Source: Verrucomicrobiota bacterium (GTDB lineage Bacteria; Verrucomicrobiota; Verrucomicrobiia; Verrucomicrobiales; DEV007). From it: 6,042 bases of DNA. The notes under the pieces are model-generated. The model had not been told where the DNA came from and made no database searches. It worked only from the letters and a program-made list of their open reading frames with translations. The DNA is taken from contig JAHDCN010000178.1 of assembly GCA_020629815.1 (NCBI GenBank), forward strand, positions 1 to 6,042. Reading direction: 5' to 3'. Shown one piece after another: positions 1-5,395 of the stretch; positions within the stretch are counted from its first letter, which is position 1, and the number at the start of each line of letters is the position of its first letter. The position numbers and the translations under genes are program-made.

Positions 1-9
1 GGACAAGGG

Positions 10-119
10 TTGAACACCGAAAGGCGGCAGTCCGGATGGTTGATTCAAACGCGGTGACTAGAGGGGTCACCGCCGGGAGCCAACCGGGCTGTCCGTTCCC
101 CTTCCGGTGTTCAATTTTT
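10..119 (+). other. Large imperfect inverted repeat with T-tract; possible structured RNA or terminator
   Basis: Bases 10-19 (TTGAACACCG) are the perfect reverse complement of 105-114. After one A/C mismatch the pairing continues 21-24 with 100-103, 25-27 with 93-95, 28-30 with 89-91, 31-35 with 84-88 (one G-U) and 40-42 with 81-83. A separate perfect 8-bp hairpin, 51-58 with 66-73 (GCGGTGAC/GTCACCGC, 7-base loop), sits at the tip. The whole folds as one rod with an internal loop at 43-50/74-80. On the + strand the outer stem is followed at once by TTTTT (115-119), the polarity expected of an intrinsic terminator or the 3' end of a small RNA. On the - strand, where it would follow the MFS gene, there is no T-tract. 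No protein gene is visible in 1-153. It matches no RNA family I know. A small palindromic element with terminal inverted repeats is the alternative. Confidence 0.5.
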
Positions 120-153
120 ATCGGGGGTTCACAAATAGTTTGGGTAGGACAGA

Positions 154-1671
154 TCAATGAGCGCTGTCGCCAATCTCTGCAGGCTTGTAACCACCTCGCG
201 ATTTAAAGTAAATCCACAGAATCAGGTAACAAACCAGCATGACAGCTGGGAGAATGGCCTGGCGATAAAACGCCCGTTTCTTGGCTCCGTTGACGACTTT
301 ACCGTAGGTGGCGGATTCCTCTTCTGAAAGAGTTTCCACTTTCTCCGGATCAATGGTTGGGGATTCGCCCATAAACATCAGCTCCTTCGGTGCGCCCGAA
401 ATTTTCTGATGAATGGCAGGCGCTTCGGCTTGCAGGTTGGCGTCGATATTCTTATCGAGCTGAGACCCCATGAACAGGGGAGAGCCCAACAGGCCCATGC
501 CAAGCACACCAACCCCGGAGACACCGTTCAGTGTGAGCGCGCCACCTTTGGGGAAACGTTCGGCCACCACGCCAAGGGTAGTCGACCACAGGAAGGTTTT
601 GCCGAATGCATAAACGATCGCTGCGACGATCATGATGTTCGACGGAGCGACTCCGAGGAAAAACAGACCGGCAATCGCCAGGATAGCACTGACTACCAGA
701 AGGCCGATCGGGGAAAAGGCATGCACGATCGGTCCGGCGTAGAAACGCAGAATGGTCATGATCACGGAGATCATCACAAAGATCCAACCGGCCGCTTTTG
801 GAAAGTCGGCTGCGAGCAATTCACTCATCCAGCCATCAGTCCCGAGCTCAGTAGTGGCCAGGAACGGCATGGTGAAAAGAATCAGTAGGAACATCCAGTT
901 GCCAGCTGACTTGGTATAGATCCCGGCAATCACGGCTACGACCGCAGCAATTCCGAGGGCAACCAGCTGGTTGATTCCCATGCCAAGCATTTGCGAGATT
1001 CCCAATACAATCAGCCAGGCGATGAGGAAGAACCCAACTGCGCCCACTTCTTTCAACATGTCGCGGTAGGAAACACCGGCAGCCACCCGTTCCTGGATCG
1101 GGAACTTGCAGGGAATTGTGAGAAAGGCGTAAAGAATCACCGGAATCAGGCAGATCCCGAATTTCAGCATCAGTCCGGAATTACCACCAAGCAGTAATCC
1201 GGCAGCAGCTCCGAGCGCCAGACCAGCCGGCCAACCCGCGTGCAGAATATTGAGCCACTTGGTCTTTTCTTTAGGGAAAATGGTGGCGACTACTGGATTG
1301 ATAAATGCCTCAACGGTTCCGTTTGCCAGGGCGACCAGGAACGTACTCCACCAAAGCCAGTTGGCCGAGCCGTTCTTCACTGCAACCAGCGTGCCGATCA
1401 CCGCGATGGTATGGACGATGATGGCGAAGTAGGCCGAAGGTTTGTAGCCGATCTTGTCGATGATCAGGCTGAAAAAGATAATCGAGAAGGCAAAAGGCCA
1501 GAGGCCCACTCCGAGAATCCCTCCCAGGTCGGCCATGCTCAATTTGAACTCACCCGCCATTTGGCCTGCGACTACTCCACGCAGACCAAAGAAGAAGGAG
1601 GTCGCTACGAGGGCCACAAAGCAGGCCCAAAACAGTTTCATTTTTTGCGAATGCGATTCCGTTTCACTCAT
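154..1671 (-). CDS. MFS transporter, probable sugar or small-organic-solute porter
   Basis: This is a 505-residue inner-membrane protein with about twelve hydrophobic helices, the size and pattern of the major facilitator superfamily. Residues 72-78 (DKIGYKP) sit in the loop after helix 2 and correspond to the family's motif A (G-x-x-x-D-R-x-G-R). Residues 117-148 (NGTVEA, then INP, FP and LHAGWP) and 275-282 (ELGTDGWM) recall sugar-type MFS porters of Planctomycetes and Verrucomicrobiota, but the substrate cannot be read from sequence. Unusually, about 70 mostly polar, charged residues (about 402-470) separate the last two helices, and the protein ends in a short tail with RGGYKP. The ATG at 1671 is preceded by a weak GGAA (1680-1677) five bases upstream. 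The gene is divergent from the metallo-hydrolase gene. MFS membership is secure; 'sugar' is inference. Confidence 0.9.
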   Translation of the reverse strand: MSETESHSQKMKLFWACFVALVATSFFFGLRGVVAGQMAGEFKLSMADLGGILGVGLWPFAFSIIFFSLIIDKIGYKPSAYFAIIVHTIAVIGTLVAVKNGSANWLWWSTFLVALANGTVEAFINPVVATIFPKEKTKWLNILHAGWPAGLALGAAAGLLLGGNSGLMLKFGICLIPVILYAFLTIPCKFPIQERVAAGVSYRDMLKEVGAVGFFLIAWLIVLGISQMLGMGINQLVALGIAAVVAVIAGIYTKSAGNWMFLLILFTMPFLATTELGTDGWMSELLAADFPKAAGWIFVMISVIMTILRFYAGPIVHAFSPIGLLVVSAILAIAGLFFLGVAPSNIMIVAAIVYAFGKTFLWSTTLGVVAERFPKGGALTLNGVSGVGVLGMGLLGSPLFMGSQLDKNIDANLQAEAPAIHQKISGAPKELMFMGESPTIDPEKVETLSEEESATYGKVVNGAKKRAFYRQAILPAVMLVCYLILWIYFKSRGGYKPAEIGDSAH

Positions 1672-1774
1672 GTAATTTCCAATTTTGCTTCAAAGGTGTG
1701 CGGATTTTGAGGGATTCGTAACAAATTGCAATAGCGGAGTTCCCGTTAGCGAATTTTCCGCAACGAAAAGACCT

Positions 1775-1803
1775 TTGACCCTCCGGTTGGGCGCACCTAT
1801 AGA
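1775..1803 (+). promoter_or_regulatory. Sigma70-type promoter for the MBL-fold gene
   Basis: A -35 box TTGACC (1775-1780, five of six consensus bases) is followed by a 17-base spacer and a -10 box TATAGA (1798-1803, four of six, including the first four). Transcription would start near 1809-1811, only about 10-12 bases before the ATG at 1821. The mRNA leader would then be a very short pyrimidine-rich stretch with no Shine-Dalgarno sequence. The rest of the 149-base gap (1672-1820) must also hold the promoter of the divergent MFS gene, but I see no convincing box pair on the - strand. Confidence 0.55.
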
Positions 1804-1820
1804 TTCGCACCTCTCTTTTT

Positions 1821-3164
1821 ATGGATATCCAGTTTCTCAATCACGCCTCGGTGAAATTTTACACGGAAGACGCCGTGATCGTCACCGACCCCTGGTACGA
1901 GAATACCGCCTTCGACAATGGCTGGGCGCTTCTTCACGAAGATCCCGGCCTCAAAGAAGAAGCCCTTCACGATGCCACTCACATCTGGGTTTCCCATGAG
2001 CATCCGGATCACTTTGTGCCGGCCTTTTTTCTCAGCATGTCCGATGAGGAGAAAGAGCGGATCACGATCCTGTTTCAAAAAACCCGCGACCAGCGGGTGG
2101 TGGGATTTCTCAAAGCCAAGGGATTTCGGGTAATTGAAATCAAGCACGAGGAATCAATTTTTATAGGCAACACCGAGGTTTCGATTGGTCAGGTTTCTTT
2201 CTACGATTCCTACCTGTTGCTGCGCGATAGCACAGCTACGGTTCTCAATATTAATGACTGTCCGGCTCGTGAACTTCCGCATTTGTATCCCATCAGCCGA
2301 CATGTGGGACGAATTGATGTTCTGATGACACAGTTCAGCTATGCGGGTTGGAAAGGTGGCGAAGACTATCAGTCTTACCGTGACTTGGCAGCACGGGAAA
2401 AGTTGGATGTGATGAGTCGGCAGACCAATCACTTCCGTCCGAAATACATGATTCCCTATGCTTCCTTCGTGCACTTCTGCCATGAGGAAAACTCTTTCAT
2501 GAATCGTGGGCATAACAGTCTCCACGACGCGCTTGCCCGGGAGGAAGAGCATTGCGCGGAAACGATCATGATGAAACCGGGAGACCGCTGGGAGATCGGA
2601 ACGGCTTACGATGGCAATGAAGCTGCGATGGAATTTTGGGATCAAAAAACGGAAGTCGCTCTCAACGCCCCGCGCGAGCAGTCACCCGATTCCGTTTCTA
2701 TCGAAGAACTTCGAGAGGGCTTCGAAGTGTACCGCGAACGCATTTACAAAAACAACAACCGCTTCTTTCTCTGGTTGGCTCGGCACAACCCGGTGATGAA
2801 GGCTTTTCTGCCGCTGCGGATTGATCTACACGACCTCGGAAAGTTCATCGATCTGTCGCTTTATGAAGGGATCGTCGAAGTCGATCCTGAGGAAAAGCCT
2901 TTCGATGCCCAACTGCATTCCTCGACTCTTCAGTTCATTTTGAAAAATGAGTTCGGTTTCGACACTCTGTGTGTAAATGGCCGTTTCGAAGCATCGCCCG
3001 ATGGCTTTACCCGCATGGCGAAATCTCTCGCGGTTGGTTCCCTCAACAATATGGGAATGGGTCTGGGTTGGAAGACAGTTTTCAAGCCCTGGCTGTGGGT
3101 GAGATTCATTCCACTGGTCTTCCAGGTGAAGAGCCGCATGGAAGACAGTCTGGCCGATGCGTAG
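1821..3164 (+). CDS. Metallo-beta-lactamase-fold hydrolase, CMP-Neu5Ac hydroxylase-like, without Rieske domain
   Basis: This is a 447-residue, probably cytoplasmic protein; no signal peptide is seen. The N-terminal two-thirds is an MBL-fold domain. It begins with NHAS (7-10), then DPW and AF-x-x-GWALLHE (23-40), then the metal-binding HEHPDH motif (59-64; H59, H61, D63, H64). NINDC (143-147) supplies the likely bridging Asp146, and H204, H218 and H221 are candidates for the last ligand. From memory, the DPW...GWxLLHE, SHxHxDH and N-x-x-DC blocks follow the same order as in animal CMP-N-acetylneuraminate hydroxylase (CMAH) and in MBL proteins of bacterial surface-glycan clusters. The N-terminal Rieske [2Fe-2S] domain of CMAH is absent, so hydroxylation would need a partner, or the reaction differs. 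Residues about 290-447 form a second region resembling the C-terminal part of such proteins; its role is unknown. No Shine-Dalgarno precedes the ATG. The fold is certain, the substrate unknown. Confidence 0.9.
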   Translation: MDIQFLNHASVKFYTEDAVIVTDPWYENTAFDNGWALLHEDPGLKEEALHDATHIWVSHEHPDHFVPAFFLSMSDEEKERITILFQKTRDQRVVGFLKAKGFRVIEIKHEESIFIGNTEVSIGQVSFYDSYLLLRDSTATVLNINDCPARELPHLYPISRHVGRIDVLMTQFSYAGWKGGEDYQSYRDLAAREKLDVMSRQTNHFRPKYMIPYASFVHFCHEENSFMNRGHNSLHDALAREEEHCAETIMMKPGDRWEIGTAYDGNEAAMEFWDQKTEVALNAPREQSPDSVSIEELREGFEVYRERIYKNNNRFFLWLARHNPVMKAFLPLRIDLHDLGKFIDLSLYEGIVEVDPEEKPFDAQLHSSTLQFILKNEFGFDTLCVNGRFEASPDGFTRMAKSLAVGSLNNMGMGLGWKTVFKPWLWVRFIPLVFQVKSRMEDSLADA

Positions 3165-3172
3165 CGGAAATT

Positions 3173-4033
3173 CTACGACGCGTCCTGATTCAGGATGTCG
3201 ATCTTCTGCCAGATTTTTCGACTCAGCCCGGTGGTGAGATCTTCGATTTCGTTCACTGTTGAAACTACAGTCGCGTCATCGAGAGATTGCAGATAAAGCG
3301 CGGCGACTTTGCTCGTCAGCGAAAGCATCTCTGAGCAGTAGTCCAGATAACGGCGCAGGGCGAAAACATCGTATCCGCTCTCGTCGGGGGAGTCCTCGGT
3401 TCGCGTGTAGTCCTCCATCAAGCGATCGGGATCCTTGGTCAGTTGGTGCATGTCGATCACATGGGCAATGGAGCGCAGCTCGTGAAGAGCCCGCAAAGCG
3501 CGACGTCGCTTGATTCTGCTTTCGAGGGTCCAAATGAAAAACAACCCGATAGAAATAAATACGATGTCGTTGATGGCTGATTCAATTGCCTGGAGCCATT
3601 CCACTGCGCCCAGGTTTCCCAGATCGCTGTTGCGCATGGCGATGAAGGAAACGAGTAAGCCAACGACGATGATGCCAATCAGTGCGTAGCGTAAAATACG
3701 CAATGCCCAAATCGGTCGCGCGATCCAGATAATGCGCTCCGCTGAACGTTCGCAAACTGTCTCCAGTTCACTACAGACCTTACCGATACTCGATCCGGGA
3801 AAACGCCCGAGGATCCGTTTGCGCAGCCGGGTAACCGTCTGCTGCACCTTCTCAGGATCCAGATGGGTAGAGGGGAGACGCGGAATCTCCGGTTCTGTAT
3901 TCGTTTCTTCCAACGCCTGAAGAAAGCGCTGGAAAGGCTCGATGTAAACTATTGGAATTTTGTTTGGGAATCTTAAAGAACCGGAATTGACGTCTGACGA
4001 TTTGGGCGGACACTGACAGCCCCCACACACCAA
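3173..4033 (-). CDS. Conserved-looking two-helix membrane protein of unknown function
   Basis: This is a 286-residue protein with a soluble N-terminal part (1-105), two transmembrane helices (about 112-133 and 153-171) and a cytoplasmic-looking C-terminal part. A basic stretch after helix 2 (RIKRRRALRALHELR, 173-187) leads into HVIDMHQLTKDP (191-202), with H184, H191, D194 and H196 as likely conserved polar residues, and an amphipathic helical end. I recall similar hypothetical proteins in other bacteria but know no function. The reading frame opens with TTG at 4033. An AAGGAA seven bases upstream (4046-4041) supports that start, although the first 20 residues (Cys-rich, MVCGGCQCPP) look unlike the rest. 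GTG at 4030 is the next codon and TTG at codon 41 a fallback. The gene converges on the MBL gene (8-base gap) and diverges from the carboxypeptidase gene (2-base gap). Confidence 0.8.
   Translation of the reverse strand: MVCGGCQCPPKSSDVNSGSLRFPNKIPIVYIEPFQRFLQALEETNTEPEIPRLPSTHLDPEKVQQTVTRLRKRILGRFPGSSIGKVCSELETVCERSAERIIWIARPIWALRILRYALIGIIVVGLLVSFIAMRNSDLGNLGAVEWLQAIESAINDIVFISIGLFFIWTLESRIKRRRALRALHELRSIAHVIDMHQLTKDPDRLMEDYTRTEDSPDESGYDVFALRRYLDYCSEMLSLTSKVAALYLQSLDDATVVSTVNEIEDLTTGLSRKIWQKIDILNQDAS
3987..4014 (+). promoter_or_regulatory. Weak candidate promoter for the carboxypeptidase gene
   Basis: TTGACG (3987-3992, five of six -35 bases) is followed after 16 bases by GACACT (4009-4014, only three of six -10 bases). 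If used, transcription would begin about 4020-4022, giving a leader of about 15 bases with no Shine-Dalgarno, similar to the arrangement at the MBL gene. Any promoter for this gene has to lie inside the opposing membrane-protein gene, because the two start codons are 2 bases apart. The poor -10 makes this tentative. Confidence 0.2.
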
Positions 4034-4035
4034 CC

Positions 4036-4845
4036 ATGATTTCCTTCCGAATACTTTTCTTCGGCTTGGTGTGGTCAGTGCTCTGCTGCCCCCTCATTGC
4101 TCAGGACCGCCCGGCCCAGCCTCCCTTAATTGCCGCCAGTGCATTGTCGATTGATGCCGAGACCGGTCGTGTCATTTACACCAAAAACATCGACGAAAAA
4201 CGTCCAGTTGCATCAACGCAGAAATTACTGACTGCATTGATCATCGCCGAATCGGGTAAACTGGATGAGCGCATCACTGTCGAGAAGACCGACGGAATGA
4301 TTCAACCTCGCAACCTTTGGATCACCTCAGGCAGCTCGTATCGTCGGGGCACGCTGTTGGAAGCGATGTTGGTCAGAAGCTACAATGACGTCACCAAGTG
4401 CCTGACTCGCAATCACGCCGGCAGTCAGGGGGCTTTTGCCAAGATTGCCCGATCACGGGCCGCTGAGTTGGGAATGAAGGATTCGGTTTTTTTGAATGCT
4501 CATGGTTTAACCGTGCCGGGCCAGTATTCCACAGCAAGGGATATGATGACGCTGACTCGTGCTGTGTGGGCGAGGCCTGAATTGCGCCGAATTCTACGCA
4601 CCCGGAAAATGAGCTTCACCTATCACGGTGGCAAAACGATCGAGATCGAAAACAGTAACGAGTTGCTGCATTCCTATGCCGAATGTGTAGGGATCAAAAC
4701 CGGATTCACCAAGGCGGCCGGGCGCTGTCTGATTTCCGCAGCCGAGAGAAATGGCAAAACGGTTCTGGCCGTCGTGTTGGGCAGTTCCTGGGATGGGGTC
4801 TGGACCGACTCGGAGTCGCTGTTGAAGTGGTCGTTGGAAAATTGA
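4036..4845 (+). CDS. Secreted D-alanyl-D-alanine carboxypeptidase (peptidase S11, PBP5/6-like), catalytic domain only
   Basis: Removes the terminal D-Ala from peptidoglycan stem pentapeptides in the periplasm. Residues 1-23 form a signal peptide with likely cleavage near LIA-QD; no lipobox is present despite Cys17-Cys18. All three penicillin-binding motifs are visible: SxxK as STQK (60-63, nucleophile Ser60), SxN as SYN (115-117) and KTG (221-223, in GIKTGFTKAAGRC). ELGMKDSVFLNAHGL (144-158) is also typical of the family. At 269 residues it is shorter than PBP5 (about 400). It lacks the C-terminal beta domain and amphipathic membrane anchor, ending right after the catalytic domain, so the mature enzyme may be soluble in the periplasm. 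SYN replaces the commoner SGN or SAN. The ATG is fixed by the signal peptide; no Shine-Dalgarno is visible. The gene is convergent with the zinc-ribbon gene (6-base gap). Confidence 0.93.
   Translation: MISFRILFFGLVWSVLCCPLIAQDRPAQPPLIAASALSIDAETGRVIYTKNIDEKRPVASTQKLLTALIIAESGKLDERITVEKTDGMIQPRNLWITSGSSYRRGTLLEAMLVRSYNDVTKCLTRNHAGSQGAFAKIARSRAAELGMKDSVFLNAHGLTVPGQYSTARDMMTLTRAVWARPELRRILRTRKMSFTYHGGKTIEIENSNELLHSYAECVGIKTGFTKAAGRCLISAAERNGKTVLAVVLGSSWDGVWTDSESLLKWSLEN
4041..4046 (-). promoter_or_regulatory. Shine-Dalgarno AAGGAA deciding the TTG start of the membrane protein
   Basis: On the - strand GGAAGGAA ends at 4041, leaving seven bases before TTG at 4033, close to ideal spacing. It lies inside codons 2-4 of the oppositely oriented carboxypeptidase gene. 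An ATG on the - strand at 4037 sits only three bases after this site and in another frame, so it is a poor competitor. Confidence 0.5.
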
Positions 4846-4851
4846 TCAGTC

Positions 4852-5394
4852 CTAAATTAAGACCGGCTTCGGGCGCTTCGGTAGATCGATTTCCATTTCC
4901 GGCGGGCCGGGGAAATGCTCGCGCTCAAACTCGTCCAGTCGATCACGGGTCGCCTTCGACATTCCTTCATTTAACAAATCCACACAACTGCCGCAGAGTG
5001 TTAGCGGCAGGCCGAGATTGAGCATTTTGTCTTCTTCAAAGCCACCGATAATGACGTGCTCGCCACCTTCTTCGCGAGGCGTTTTACACTTGGCGCAGCG
5101 ATTCAGATTCCGGGGTTTCAAAGGGAAACCAATGAACTTGCGCACATGCTTTTTCGATTCCGGGGAAATGTCTTCGCCCAACGACTCACTGCAGGAATCG
5201 CAAAGGGCATACTCATAGATGGCATCACCATTCACGAAAGCTTTCTCGATGATGTAGAAGCCGGTCAGCGGTTGCTCGCAATCGATGCACGTTCGAAACG
5301 GCTCACCGGTCTCCACCGAGTGGAAATCCTCAGGGATATCGGAGAACAAACGTTCCTGAACCCCTTCGAGTAGATGGCGAAGAAATCGTCTCAC
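4852..5394 (-). CDS. Small protein with two Cys4 zinc-ribbon-like units, function unknown
   Basis: Using GTG at 5394 it has 180 residues and no signal peptide or membrane helix. Four CxxC pairs are visible: CIDC (36-39), CDSC (65-68), CAKC (100-103) and CGSC (134-137). The first two and last two pairs, spaced about 25 and 30 residues, make two similar units, each a CxxC knuckle, a strand-rich middle and a second CxxC followed by a helical stretch. Zinc binding is inferred from this pattern. The C-terminus is acidic then proline- and lysine-rich. The open frame extends to a GTG at 5427, but those 11 extra codons overlap the upstream propeller gene. GTG at 5394 follows that gene's TAA by one base (TAACGTG) and fits translational coupling. 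TTG at 5349 (165 residues) is also possible, with AGGA four bases ahead. I recognise no named family. Confidence 0.75.
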   Translation of the reverse strand: MRRFLRHLLEGVQERLFSDIPEDFHSVETGEPFRTCIDCEQPLTGFYIIEKAFVNGDAIYEYALCDSCSESLGEDISPESKKHVRKFIGFPLKPRNLNRCAKCKTPREEGGEHVIIGGFEEDKMLNLGLPLTLCGSCVDLLNEGMSKATRDRLDEFEREHFPGPPEMEIDLPKRPKPVLI

Positions 5395-5395
5395 G

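Noticed and set aside
10..114. Integron attC site, tRNA, 4.5S RNA or 6S RNA as explanations of the left-edge repeat
   Set aside because: The RYYYAAC/GTTRRRY ends of attC are absent, no cloverleaf or T-loop motif fits, the 4.5S GGAAGCA-type core is missing, and the length is too short for a typical 6S RNA.
409..1710. Several + strand open frames of 60-160 codons (for example 409-888 and 1240-1710)
   Set aside because: They are antisense to the well-supported MFS gene, are rich in His, Gln, Arg and Gly in the manner of shadow frames, and show no recognisable domain.
1734..1761. Possible operator or hairpin GCGGA...TCCGC in the divergent intergenic region
   Set aside because: The arms are only 5 bp with an 18-base loop, and other dyad registers in this stretch fit no better, so no regulator site can be claimed.
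2082..2098. Perfect 6-bp hairpin ACCCGC/GCGGGT inside the MBL gene
   Set aside because: It lies in coding sequence (KTRDQRV), has no T-tract, and is a size expected by chance at this base composition.
3852..4097. 81-codon - strand frame containing an ATG at 4037 near the AAGGAA site
   Set aside because: Its protein resembles nothing, it overlaps both real genes, and the ATG is only 3 bases from the Shine-Dalgarno, whereas the TTG at 4033 has proper spacing and leads into the long frame.
4849..4863. Near-palindrome GTCCTAAATTAAGAC at the convergent end of the carboxypeptidase and zinc-protein genes
   Set aside because: It has a one-base centre that cannot form a hairpin loop and contains the zinc-protein stop; it is short and AT-rich enough to be coincidence.
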